A DNA stretch of 64,000 nucleotides. Source: Oceanospirillum sanctuarii (GTDB taxonomy: Bacteria > Pseudomonadota > Gammaproteobacteria > Pseudomonadales > Halomonadaceae). The translations under genes were made by a program, and so were the position numbers. The stretch is from assembly GCF_002150805.1 (NCBI RefSeq), contig NZ_MTBA01000001.1, positions 248,001 through 312,000 of the forward strand. Reading direction: 5' to 3'. This document shows positions 28,968 through 36,989 of the stretch, in pieces (the first letter of the stretch is position 1; every line of letters begins with the position of its first letter). The notes beneath the pieces are model-generated. The model was given only the letters and a program-made list of their open reading frames with translations, searched no databases and had not been told where the DNA came from.

Positions 28968-30074
28968 ATGGTGTTTTTTAAAGGATTGACCGGACGAGCT
29001 TCCCGCAGGCTTATCCCTCTGGTTTTGCTGCTTGTTAGCGGTTGTAGTGTGCTTCCTCAGCAGCAAACGACTTATGCAACTCCAGTTAAAAAGGATGCTA
29101 AGCAGGTATCTCCGGACGAGCAGCTAAAGGTGTTGCCGGAAGGTGAGGTCACGGGCGTGGTGTCCTATCGGGAAAAGATTGCTCTTTTGCCCGGTGCATT
29201 TGTCCGTGTGGTACTGATTCAGGAAGGGAAAAAAGCAGAGCCTCCGCAGGAGATTGCAGAACAGATTTTTCATCCCGCTGGGCAAGTACCTTTTGAGTAT
29301 CGCCTGAAGTTTGACCCTGAAGATATACGTGGTGGTTTTCGCTATGTGGTGAAAGGTCAGATTTTCTCCGAGGATGAGAGATTGCTTTTTGCCAGTGAGA
29401 CTCCCGTTGGCATAGAGCCCCTTGGGCCTGACCGCAAAATCAACCTGCCCTTGGTTCGTGTGCCTCTGACCCACCAATCTCATTTGAAGCCTGTTACTGC
29501 GGCGATCAGTCGGGTATTTCAGTGCGGTGATTTTGTTTTTGGCACCCGTACCGGCATTGGTGAAATAGCCCTGTATTTGCCAGAGGAAGTTATGGTGCTG
29601 TCTCAGATCCGTTCCGCATCCGGCGTGCGTTATCAGGATGGCGATACTCTGTTCTGGATGAAACAGGATCAGGCGATGCTTTCCTATCAGGGCACTTTTT
29701 ATCGCCAGTGTTTGCGTAACACCGAGCGCGAGGCAAGGGATCCGATTGAACGCCGACCGGTGGATTTTCGTGCGGTCGGTCAGCAGCCTACCTGGCTGAT
29801 GGAAGTTGTGTCCGGGCATAACCTGAATCTGATCACCGAATATGGCCAGAAGCGGGTCCAGATCTTTGAGCCTGAGATGAAGCAGGAAAGTGGCAAGATT
29901 ATTTTCCGGGGGAAAGACGATAAGAATAGGGTTTCAGCATCGGTTCGCCAGAGCCAATGTCAGCTTAAGGCTCTTGAGGAAAATGTGGCAACACCCCCCA
30001 AAATCTGGTCGCAAAAAGTGAGTGTTTGGTGGAATGGCCAGCATTACGAGGGGTGTGGTGAGTTTTTGAAGTGA
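28968..30074 (+). CDS. lipoprotein with YbaY and MliC-type domains
   Basis: A 368-residue lipoprotein; the lipobox LLVSGC places the acylated Cys near residue 26. A YbaY-like domain (about 58-155; VTGVVSYREKIALLPGAFVR) is followed by an MliC-like lysozyme-inhibitor domain (about 183-250; FQCGDFVF, then SASGVRYQDGD and FWMKQDQAMLSYQG with paired Cys). The C-terminal part (270-368) resembles the extra domain seen in COG3650-type proteins and carries another Cys pair. MliC proteins bind C-type lysozyme through a conserved SG and YxxGd pattern, partly kept here. ATG 28968 is very close to its GGAGA; GTG 28971 is an equally good start. Lysozyme inhibition is a prediction. Confidence 0.78.
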   Translation: MVFFKGLTGRASRRLIPLVLLLVSGCSVLPQQQTTYATPVKKDAKQVSPDEQLKVLPEGEVTGVVSYREKIALLPGAFVRVVLIQEGKKAEPPQEIAEQIFHPAGQVPFEYRLKFDPEDIRGGFRYVVKGQIFSEDERLLFASETPVGIEPLGPDRKINLPLVRVPLTHQSHLKPVTAAISRVFQCGDFVFGTRTGIGEIALYLPEEVMVLSQIRSASGVRYQDGDTLFWMKQDQAMLSYQGTFYRQCLRNTEREARDPIERRPVDFRAVGQQPTWLMEVVSGHNLNLITEYGQKRVQIFEPEMKQESGKIIFRGKDDKNRVSASVRQSQCQLKALEENVATPPKIWSQKVSVWWNGQHYEGCGEFLK

Positions 30075-30128
30075 TGGGGCGGGCAGTTTAAGCACTATCT
30101 TAAGCTTAAGCACTAATCAGAATCGCAA

Positions 30129-30160
30129 TAAAAACGAGATCGAAAGATCCCGTTTTTATT
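30129..30160. terminator. bidirectional terminator
   Basis: AAAAACG-A-GATC stem with a GAAA tetraloop and GATC-C-CGTTTTT. It lies between the convergent lipoprotein and HD-GYP genes. Confidence 0.8.
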
Positions 30161-30177
30161 ATCTGTAGACTGTAACA

Positions 30178-31434
30178 TCAGGCGACCCGGCTGAATCCCA
30201 GATCCTGTGCCAGTGACTGCAGAGAAAAGGCTTCAATCTCCTCCGGTTCCACAGTACGGGTGATTTTCACCTTTTTGAATGGGCCGCCTGCCAGATCCAG
30301 ATCCCGCTGTTTGGGGAGTGGGTGTCCCTGATGATTAAACAGGCAACGAACTTTAGGACGGGAACGGGTAGCCTGAGCGACATCTGTCACCATACCAATT
30401 TGCTGTTTATTCAGCTCGACCAGAGTGCCTACCGGGTAAACGCCGACAGAACGGATAAAGCGCTCGACCAACTTACCATCAAAGTTCTGATTGCGCAGAG
30501 AGTAGATCTTTCTCAGTGCCTGAGTCGGTGTTTCTTTATTGCTGAAGTGACGGTTACGGGTCATCGCTTCAAAGGCGGTCGTAATTGCCAGAATCCGTGC
30601 TTCCAATGGGATTTTACGACCTGAAATACCGGATGGATAACCTGTACCATCAAAGCGTTCGTGGTGGTAGGCGATAACACTGTTCAGAGGTCGCAGTGCC
30701 GACGACTGATGTAGAATATCGCAGCCGTAATTAACGTGCTTCTGGATGCTGATACGCTGACCGATGCTTAGGGTTTCTTTTTGTTCCAGTAGCTCTGCCG
30801 GAATCTTGATCATGCCGATATCGTGTAGCAGAGCGCTCATGCAGAGCTTGTGCAGTTGGGCTTTCGACATGCCCAGGCTTCGGCCAAAATTCAGGCTCAG
30901 AATAGCCACATCCTGAGACTTACGTTCCAGCGATGAGTCTTTTTCTTCCAGCTGACTCAGTAATGCGAGTGTGCCTGGGCGAGCAATAGTGGAGATCAGC
31001 AGTTTTTTCGAAGTTGCCTGAATGCTGTTGGCATCGATGCGTTGACCGTTACGTACCCGGTCAAAGTTAGCCGTCAGAATATCCATGCACTCATGAAAAC
31101 TGTCGATCACAAACTGCTTGGAGATACGCTGTTCCAGACTCGCGTTTGAGGTCGCCGGTTGTTTTTTGGGCTGCGCACCTGCCTGAGCCGGTTTTGGCGT
31201 GGTTTCAGAAGGCGCTGTCGCTTCCGGAGCTTGCTCATTTGCCGCCTGATTGGTTTCGATGGCGACAATTTTGCAATGTTGTAACAGCAGGGCAAGATCC
31301 TCGCCGGAGTTCAGGACGAAGGGATTGGTCCACTTTGGACTTTTGGTCCAGCCAATATCCAGCGCGACGATTTTCATGCCCGGCATTAGCTGTGTTACGG
31401 GTATATTCTGACGCATTTTCGAATCCTGAGACAC
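30178..31434 (-). CDS. DUF3391 HD-GYP domain protein
   Basis: A 418-residue cytoplasmic protein. The N-terminal DUF3391-like domain (about 10-60; IPVTQLMPGMKIVALDIGW) is followed by an Ala/Pro/Gln-rich linker (70-95), then an HD-GYP domain (110-340) with LLHDIGMIKIP and HHERFDGTGYPSGISGRKIP. The GYP motif is intact, but the Lys normal in HDxGK is Met here, which may weaken or alter phosphodiesterase activity. The last 80 residues are basic and form an extra module. A tandem 11-base repeat lies 69 bases upstream of the start. Its role in c-di-GMP turnover or binding is inferred. Confidence 0.88.
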   Translation of the reverse strand: MSQDSKMRQNIPVTQLMPGMKIVALDIGWTKSPKWTNPFVLNSGEDLALLLQHCKIVAIETNQAANEQAPEATAPSETTPKPAQAGAQPKKQPATSNASLEQRISKQFVIDSFHECMDILTANFDRVRNGQRIDANSIQATSKKLLISTIARPGTLALLSQLEEKDSSLERKSQDVAILSLNFGRSLGMSKAQLHKLCMSALLHDIGMIKIPAELLEQKETLSIGQRISIQKHVNYGCDILHQSSALRPLNSVIAYHHERFDGTGYPSGISGRKIPLEARILAITTAFEAMTRNRHFSNKETPTQALRKIYSLRNQNFDGKLVERFIRSVGVYPVGTLVELNKQQIGMVTDVAQATRSRPKVRCLFNHQGHPLPKQRDLDLAGGPFKKVKITRTVEPEEIEAFSLQSLAQDLGFSRVA

Positions 31435-31502
31435 CTAGAGATGGCTGATCAAATCCGTGTTTCAGACCGTTGCTTAATGGAAGGCGTAGCTTAATTAAAT
31501 CC

Positions 31503-31524
31503 AGTGCAGTAAAAGTGCAGCAAA
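31503..31524. repeat. tandem 11-base direct repeat
   Basis: Two adjacent 11-mers that differ at one base, about one helical turn apart, upstream of the HD-GYP gene. They could form a binding site for a regulator. Confidence 0.45.
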
Positions 31525-31684
31525 TCAGCGGCTAAGCCTTTTATCGTTATATTTTTAAGGTGAGTTTAGAAGATTGGCTCTAGCCGACAAAGCGATAACG
31601 AACAAATGTTTGAATTTGTAAGATTGTGATTCACAGAAACTCATTAGGTTATCGATTTGGCTGAATTCTGGTCAGGAATGATCA

Positions 31685-31710
31685 GAAAAGGGCGGAATCC
31701 CGCCCATTTC
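31685..31710 (-). terminator. terminator of the SpoOM gene
   Basis: GAAATGGGCGG and CCGCCCTTTTC pair on the minus strand with a short T-rich end, 40 bases after the SpoOM stop. Confidence 0.7.
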
Positions 31711-31749
31711 TGGTTGCTCAATCTTGTTGCTGACTGAGCTGGCTAACAC

Positions 31750-32490
31750 TTAGCCCAGAATGTTTTTAACCTGTTGGGTGACCTCATCCTGAGAGACGCC
31801 ATTTCTTAGAGAAATAGAGCGGTAGCTATCCCCGCCGAAATTACGATCCAGCTCGAACAGTACGTGGGTTTGATCTGGTGTCGCGACAAAAGTGACTTCG
31901 ACCTCATTCAGGCCAAATAGGGCGAATTTGTTCGGACGGTATTCCAGCTCCTGATAGCAACCCAGACTGGATTGGAAGTGCTGCCCGCGCACGGCGCCTT
32001 CTTCGACATCCGCTTTCATCAGGCTGTAGCCACAAGCATCCATTGCCTGTAGTACCTTGTTCTGAGTGGATGTTGCTATCACCGCAATCGGATCTTTGTC
32101 ACTGGCATCCAGTGCCATATCGATGTTCAGGCCTGTCGCCAGCCAAACCTTGGTTTGGTTGTGACGCGCGCCATTGTCGGTAATAGGGGTTTCCAGTGGT
32201 AGTTGACCCTGAAACGGAATCTCACGGGTTTCGCCGGGCTGAATGGTGAAACGGTCTGCAACATGCCAGTGGGCGAGGGTCTTGTTGACCACCATCTCCG
32301 TATCGTCACGCTCAACCTTAACCCGGGTGACCAGAGCCAGATCAAGACCGGAGATATCCTGCTCAGTATCACCGCCTTTAATCACAACTGTTGCATTGAA
32401 GCTTTCACCAGGGCACAAAATCTCAGTGTGCAGCAGGGTATCAACTTTAGCGCCGCCAATACCAACACTGGCCAGAATCTTCTTAAACAT
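31750..32490 (-). CDS. SpoOM family protein (arrestin-like fold)
   Basis: A 246-residue soluble protein matching the Spo0M family: MFKKILASVGIGGAKVDT at the N-terminus, FNATVVIKGGDTEQDI, and the C-terminal FELDRNFGGDSYRSISL segment. Spo0M was described in Bacillus sporulation but is widespread in non-sporulating marine gammaproteobacteria, where its role is unclear. No signal peptide or membrane segment is seen. It has its own terminator, and the next gene upstream is divergent, so it is probably transcribed alone. Confidence 0.88.
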   Translation of the reverse strand: MFKKILASVGIGGAKVDTLLHTEILCPGESFNATVVIKGGDTEQDISGLDLALVTRVKVERDDTEMVVNKTLAHWHVADRFTIQPGETREIPFQGQLPLETPITDNGARHNQTKVWLATGLNIDMALDASDKDPIAVIATSTQNKVLQAMDACGYSLMKADVEEGAVRGQHFQSSLGCYQELEYRPNKFALFGLNEVEVTFVATPDQTHVLFELDRNFGGDSYRSISLRNGVSQDEVTQQVKNILG

Positions 32491-32776
32491 AAAACGTCCT
32501 TTTGTCGGTGTTATTAAGTGTTAAGCATTTTGCATTAAGTATGTCGCAGTGAAGAGGCTTGGACCTGGCTGCGCTTTTAAAACTTAAATGGGTGTTTTAT
32601 CCGGATTTTCAAATCGCAGTGCTGTGATATTGGGGATCCGAATCCAGATGCTGCATTCTTTGTCACCGGTCTATGAAAATGGTTTCCTTATTATTCAACT
32701 GTTTGATTTTCTGGATCATCTGCAGAAGATGGAATAGGATTGTCACTTTCATCTGAAACTGTTTTGGGTTTGTCTT

Positions 32777-33526
32777 TTGAGTGCATCTTCCCGTTCCTGC
32801 GTGAGTCCTGTCGCCAAAGCCGCAATCGCGCTGTCGCTGTTTGTCTTTATTCTGCTGGCGAGTCCTGTGGTCATCGCAGGTTCCGAGTTGAGAGTGGTGA
32901 CCTCGGAATTTCCGCCCTACAGCTATAGTGCAGGAAACAGTGCCGAGGGGATCGCGGTTGATAAAGTGCAGCATATTCTCGACAGTGCGGGTCTTGAATC
33001 TAAGATAGAGGTTTATCCTTGGGCACGTACCTACGAGATCGCATTGCGCGAGCCTAATGTACTCATCTTTCTGATCGCCCGAACTCCTGAGCGCGAAGAT
33101 TCATTTCACTGGATCGGTCCTTTGATCGACTTCGATGTCAAACTCTTTCGTTTGGCAAAGCGGAGTGACATTGCCCTTTCCAACCTTGATCAGCTGGAGT
33201 TTTTCAAAGTGGGGAGTTTGAATCGTGATGTTAAAGGGGCGTATCTCAAAGAACAAGGCATCGACACAATAGGCTATGCCACGGAAGAGAGCGGTGTTCA
33301 CATGCTAAAGCGAGGCTATATCGATCTGATGCCTGCGGAGACCAACTCTTTTAACTATCGCGTACAGCGACTGGGTTACTCGTCTGATGACTTTTCTGTT
33401 GCCTGGGAGCTGGATGCGATTTCCAAACCTCTCTATCTTGCTCTCAGCAAAGGCTCCTCGCCAGTCTTTGTTGAACGCGTTCAGCGGGCATTCGAACGCC
33501 TGCGTACCGAAGAACCCTCTGAGTGA
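32777..33526 (+). CDS. periplasmic solute-binding protein, family 3-like
   Basis: A 249-residue exported protein with a signal peptide (hydrophobic core AAIALSLFVFILLASPVVIAG, cleavage near residue 34). The mature start LRVVTSEFPPYSY and the later EGIAVDKVQHIL, VYPWARTYEIAL and IGPLIDFDVKLF segments are typical of SBP_bac_3 proteins of the small stand-alone type common in marine gammaproteobacteria. No transport permease or ATPase is adjacent, so it may be an orphan receptor component. The start at TTG 32777 lacks a good ribosome site; GTG 32801, eight codons on, is an alternative. Confidence 0.78.
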   Translation: MSASSRSCVSPVAKAAIALSLFVFILLASPVVIAGSELRVVTSEFPPYSYSAGNSAEGIAVDKVQHILDSAGLESKIEVYPWARTYEIALREPNVLIFLIARTPEREDSFHWIGPLIDFDVKLFRLAKRSDIALSNLDQLEFFKVGSLNRDVKGAYLKEQGIDTIGYATEESGVHMLKRGYIDLMPAETNSFNYRVQRLGYSSDDFSVAWELDAISKPLYLALSKGSSPVFVERVQRAFERLRTEEPSE

Positions 33527-33529
33527 TAA

Positions 33530-33552
33530 AGCGCCCGCCATTCGGGCGTTTC
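33530..33552. terminator. weak terminator-like hairpin
   Basis: GCGCCCG and CGGGCGT around CCATT directly after the solute-binding protein stop. The T-run is short (TTT), so its strength is doubtful. Confidence 0.4.
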
Positions 33553-33698
33553 ACGCTATTTACTGCACTATTTCTTGAATATCTTTCATTCACCTTATAT
33601 CCGTTTCGGCCGATATCCCGAGGTAGAACTTTACCTTTAACGGGACATTTGACCTTTAACGGGTTAACTTCCGGCTTGTGCCGGATTTGAGGTGTGCT

Positions 33699-34925
33699 AT
33701 GAAAATTCAACAAGGACAGTTTAATCTGCGCTCCTCCCACGAGACTTTTCAGCAATTAACGAGGGAAGAGTCTCTGGAGGTTACCAAGCGTGTGGATGGC
33801 AAGGATGAAACTCTGACCTATCAGAACCGAACCAGTGCGACACGTGTCTCTCTGAGTCAATACGGATTGGCTTCTGCGTCACCCGATGATACTGATGATA
33901 CCTATAGTCGTCTGCCGGGGCGGAACGGCATTGGTAATGCCAATGGCTTTGATCATGCTAATCCACCAGGGCAGGAGAAGTTTGATCGTAATGCGCTGGG
34001 CGCTGGTCAGGTTGATCTGGAGGCTGTTGATGATGAGTTGTCGATGGATCCGGAGACATTGGCTGATCTGCGTATGCTGACTTTTGTTCAACTGATGGAG
34101 CAGATGTTTGGCCTCAAGATCTCTGTTGAGGATATCCGACAGTCTGATGATGACCTGAAAGATATGCAGAAGCTCAGAGACCTGGGTGAGCAGCTGGATG
34201 CGACAAAACCTGCCAGTGATCGTGCAGCTGCAGGTGATCAGCCGCCGCCCCGCAATGGTCATCAGATAACCTTTACCGCCCGAACCTTCTTCCACGAGGA
34301 AGAGCACACCCGTATGTCTGCTGAAGGTAAAGTGATCACTGAAGATGGCCGAGAACTGGAGCTATCACTGGATATCGGCATGAGCCGGACGTTCCAGTCT
34401 GAGAGTTTTATGAGCTTCTCTGAAGGCAACCTGAAAGATCCTCTGGTGATCAACTTTGACCGCCCGACGGTAGGTCTGAGCGATAAGCTGCATTTTCAGT
34501 TTGATCTGGATGCCGATGGCACTGATGAAACCCTACCGGAACTTCTGGCAGGTTCTGGTTATCTCGCGCTGGATCTGAATGGTGATGGTGTTATCAACTC
34601 GGGTAATGAGCTCTTTGGCGCCAAAAACGGCGATGGTTTTGAAGAGCTTGCCAAGTACGATGATGACGGTAACGGCTTTATTGATGAAAATGATACTGTC
34701 TTCAGCCAACTGAAAGTCTGGGTGCCGAAAGGCGAGGGTGAAAGTGAGCTTTATGCTCTGCTGGATAAGGATATCGGGGCGATCTATCTGAAATCAGAAC
34801 AGACGCCTTTCTCTCTAAAAACCGATGACACCAATCAGACCCAGGGCTATGTGCGTGAGTCCGGAGTCTTTCTGAAGGAATCTGGCGGCATTGCCTCGGT
34901 ACAGCAGATCGATTTGAAAGTTTAA
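33699..34925 (+). CDS. EF-hand-like calcium-binding protein
   Basis: A 408-residue protein with no signal peptide or membrane helix. ATG 33699 is chosen because TGAGGTG lies just upstream. The C-terminal half (about 255-345) contains LDLNGDGVINSGNELFG, a GDGFEELAKYDDDGNGFID loop and FSQLKVWV, a motif set known from RTX-type and other large calcium-binding proteins. Here it sits in a small stand-alone protein. The N-terminal 120 residues are polar and look disordered; a middle segment (about 125-165) is helical. Homologues occur as single genes in marine gammaproteobacteria. Export could be by a type I system, but no such genes are nearby. Confidence 0.7.
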   Translation: MKIQQGQFNLRSSHETFQQLTREESLEVTKRVDGKDETLTYQNRTSATRVSLSQYGLASASPDDTDDTYSRLPGRNGIGNANGFDHANPPGQEKFDRNALGAGQVDLEAVDDELSMDPETLADLRMLTFVQLMEQMFGLKISVEDIRQSDDDLKDMQKLRDLGEQLDATKPASDRAAAGDQPPPRNGHQITFTARTFFHEEEHTRMSAEGKVITEDGRELELSLDIGMSRTFQSESFMSFSEGNLKDPLVINFDRPTVGLSDKLHFQFDLDADGTDETLPELLAGSGYLALDLNGDGVINSGNELFGAKNGDGFEELAKYDDDGNGFIDENDTVFSQLKVWVPKGEGESELYALLDKDIGAIYLKSEQTPFSLKTDDTNQTQGYVRESGVFLKESGGIASVQQIDLKV

Positions 34926-35000
34926 TTGTCGTGGAAGCCGGATTGTCGTTGGAAGCTTAATGTTCATCGGACAATAACCACCGTTTGTTTTATCTTTGAA

Positions 35001-35041
35001 GGCCACTGTTTCTTCTATGAAGCAGCGGCTTTCTTTTTATA
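35001..35041 (+). terminator. probable terminator after the calcium-binding protein gene
   Basis: GCCACTGTTTC and GAAGCAGCGGC form a stem with one mismatch and one wobble, followed by TTTCTTTTTAT. Confidence 0.65.
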
Positions 35042-35078
35042 ACCAGGCTTTCTTTTCTAATCGAGATACTTTCCCGAA

Positions 35079-35954
35079 TTAGCATTTTCCTTCAAGGGTA
35101 TGCCACAGCGCCTGAGCCAGTTGACTATGGGTCGCACTCCGTAACCGAATCAGGTAGATGGGAACATCGCTTTGGGAGGAGAAGTTTTCTACCTGAATAG
35201 GCTTTAACGAACCATCCTTCAGGTCATTCTCAATCATGTGCTCGGGAATCCTTGCCCAGCCCATTCCTGCCTTAATCAAAGCCTGTTTTACCACGTAGTC
35301 ATTCACATACCAGCGTAAGCCACCGGGAATGACATTAACGTGATCAAAGGGCTTGGAGCCGCTGTCCGCGACCAGAATATGAGGCTGATGCCGGAGAAGA
35401 TCCTGACTGATAGGTTGCTCTGTTTTCGGTGGAAGTAACCCGGGAGCAGTTACACTCAGGATGCGGATTTTAAAGATCTCAATAGATTCGTATTTCTGGT
35501 TAAGGCCTGTATTCGGACCAATTGCGAGCTCCGCCTGATGAGTGTCCAGTTGCTCCAGTAAACCGGAAAGATGCTGTGTGCTCAGGTTCAATTGTAATCT
35601 GGGATGCTGATCACAGAACTGTTTCAGTTGACTCAATCCTTCCGGTAGGGCACTCATCGTGCTCAGCGCGATAGACAGGCTGGGTGGCGTGCCCTCAGTC
35701 AGCTGATGCCCCAGCCGTTCGAGAGACTCAGATTCCTGCAACAGGCGCTTTGCTTGCTGATAAAAGCTTTTGCCTTCGGGAGTAAGGGTAGGGCGGTAGC
35801 TACTGCGATCCAGCAGTTGCAGGGAGAACTGACTTTCCAGATTTGCGATGGCGGCACTGATCGTGGATTGCGTCTTATGCAGTTGCTCTGCCGCAGCCCG
35901 AAAACTGCCACTTTCGACCACAGCTGCAAAGGCTTTTAACTGTTCATAGGTCAT
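35079..35954 (-). CDS. LysR-family transcriptional regulator
   Basis: A 291-residue regulator. The winged helix-turn-helix (residues 1-62: MTYEQLKAFAAVVESGSFRAA, then LHKTQSTISAAIANLE) is followed by a periplasmic-binding-fold effector domain (90-290). It is divergent from a TauE/SafE exporter gene, the classic LysR/target layout, and a LysR-type dyad lies in the shared 199-base intergenic region. It likely controls the exporter and itself. The inducer, possibly a sulfur or organic anion, is unknown. Confidence 0.92.
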   Translation of the reverse strand: MTYEQLKAFAAVVESGSFRAAAEQLHKTQSTISAAIANLESQFSLQLLDRSSYRPTLTPEGKSFYQQAKRLLQESESLERLGHQLTEGTPPSLSIALSTMSALPEGLSQLKQFCDQHPRLQLNLSTQHLSGLLEQLDTHQAELAIGPNTGLNQKYESIEIFKIRILSVTAPGLLPPKTEQPISQDLLRHQPHILVADSGSKPFDHVNVIPGGLRWYVNDYVVKQALIKAGMGWARIPEHMIENDLKDGSLKPIQVENFSSQSDVPIYLIRLRSATHSQLAQALWHTLEGKC

Positions 35955-36004
35955 CTGAATCTCTCTGAGATTGCCAGGTTCTGTTGATTATTGATGATCG
36001 TTTT

Positions 36005-36021
36005 TATCATTTGTTTTGATA
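36005..36021. promoter_or_regulatory. LysR-type operator
   Basis: TATCA-N7-TGATA, which contains ATC-N9-GAT and so fits the T-N11-A rule for LysR-family sites. It lies 51 bases before the LysR start and 133 before the exporter start. Confidence 0.6.
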
Positions 36022-36153
36022 GAAAACACTCGTTATTTTTCGATTGTTTTGCCGGTTATGATCTCTGCCTGTTTTAAGTTGATAGGCTTTTAGTGGAAAG
36101 GTCTTGTTTGAAGTGACCGTATTGTAAAGATCCTGAGTAGGCAGAGGCAGAAG

Positions 36154-36882
36154 ATGTTCGAGATGAGTGTGTTATGGATTACTTTGGCGGCCGTTGTGAC
36201 CGGCTTTTCCAAATTTTCTACCGGTGGTATGGGCATTTTGATCCTGCCTTTAATGATGTTGGCTTTTCCCGGACCTGAGGCTTTGGGCGTTATCATCCCT
36301 CTTTATGTGATTACCGATCTGATGGCGATAGCCAGATATCGCAAAGGTGTCGACCGTAAGGTGCTGTTGAATCTCATGCCGCTGGCTATGTTGGGGATCG
36401 TGCTGGGGGGCTGGTTACTGGCAAATACCAGTGCCGAACAGTTTACCGGTATGTTGGCGCTGCTGATTATCGCTATGCTGGGGCTGAGTATCTGGTTGGA
36501 ATATCATCCGGCAAAATGGATGCGCTATCCTTTTGTTGGGCAGGGCGTGGGGCTTTTTTCGGGATTTATCAGCACCATAGGCAATGCTGCTGGGCCGTTT
36601 TTAAGTCTTTATCTGATGGAGCAAAAGTTGGATAAAGCCGGATGTGTTGCGACCCGCGCCTGGGCATTTACTGCGATCAACCTGGCTAAGGTGCCAGTTC
36701 TGATCAGTATTGGGTTGTTGAACAGCGAGACTTTCCAGGCCGGATTGATCGGTATTCCGGGATTGTTTGTGGGTGCTGTGATCGGTGCCTGGGTGATGCA
36801 GAAAATGAATTTAAGTCAGTTTCGTTGGCTGATTCGGGGAATGGCGCTGCTGGCGGTGGTTAACTTACTCGCCTTTCGGTAG
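36154..36882 (+). CDS. sulfite exporter TauE/SafE family protein
   Basis: A 242-residue inner-membrane protein with seven or eight helices. The GFSKFSTGGMGILILPLMML N-terminal motif and the second-half GLFSGFISTIGNAAGPFLSLY repeat are typical of TauE/SafE (DUF81) proteins, which export sulfite, sulfoacetate or related organic anions. It is divergent from a LysR regulator and followed by a strong terminator, so it is a single-gene unit. The substrate is not predictable from sequence. Confidence 0.9.
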   Translation: MFEMSVLWITLAAVVTGFSKFSTGGMGILILPLMMLAFPGPEALGVIIPLYVITDLMAIARYRKGVDRKVLLNLMPLAMLGIVLGGWLLANTSAEQFTGMLALLIIAMLGLSIWLEYHPAKWMRYPFVGQGVGLFSGFISTIGNAAGPFLSLYLMEQKLDKAGCVATRAWAFTAINLAKVPVLISIGLLNSETFQAGLIGIPGLFVGAVIGAWVMQKMNLSQFRWLIRGMALLAVVNLLAFR

Positions 36883-36925
36883 TTTCAGATTAATAGCTTT
36901 TGTAATGCATAAAATGTGAAGAACA

Positions 36926-36957
36926 CAAAAAAGGGAGCTGAATCAGCTCCCTTTTTA
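36926..36957. terminator. bidirectional terminator
   Basis: AAAAAAGGGAGCTG stem with AAT loop and CAGCTCCCTTTTT, between the convergent exporter and purC genes. Confidence 0.9.
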
Positions 36958-36989
36958 ATGACAACGGCTTTGTTAGCAGCTGCTGCAAC

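Larger units (their letters stand above)
31435..31749. other. 315-base intergenic region with tandem 11-mers
   Basis: No gene seen. It holds the promoter of the DUF3391 HD-GYP gene (reading left), two tandem 11-base copies (AGTGCAGTAAA and AGTGCAGCAAA, 31503-31524) and the terminator of the SpoOM gene near its right end. Confidence 0.5.

Noticed and set aside
34927-34960. repeated TTGTCGT-GGAAGC segment after the calcium-binding protein gene
   Set aside because: Two short imperfect copies only; it is too short and variable to call a meaningful repeat.
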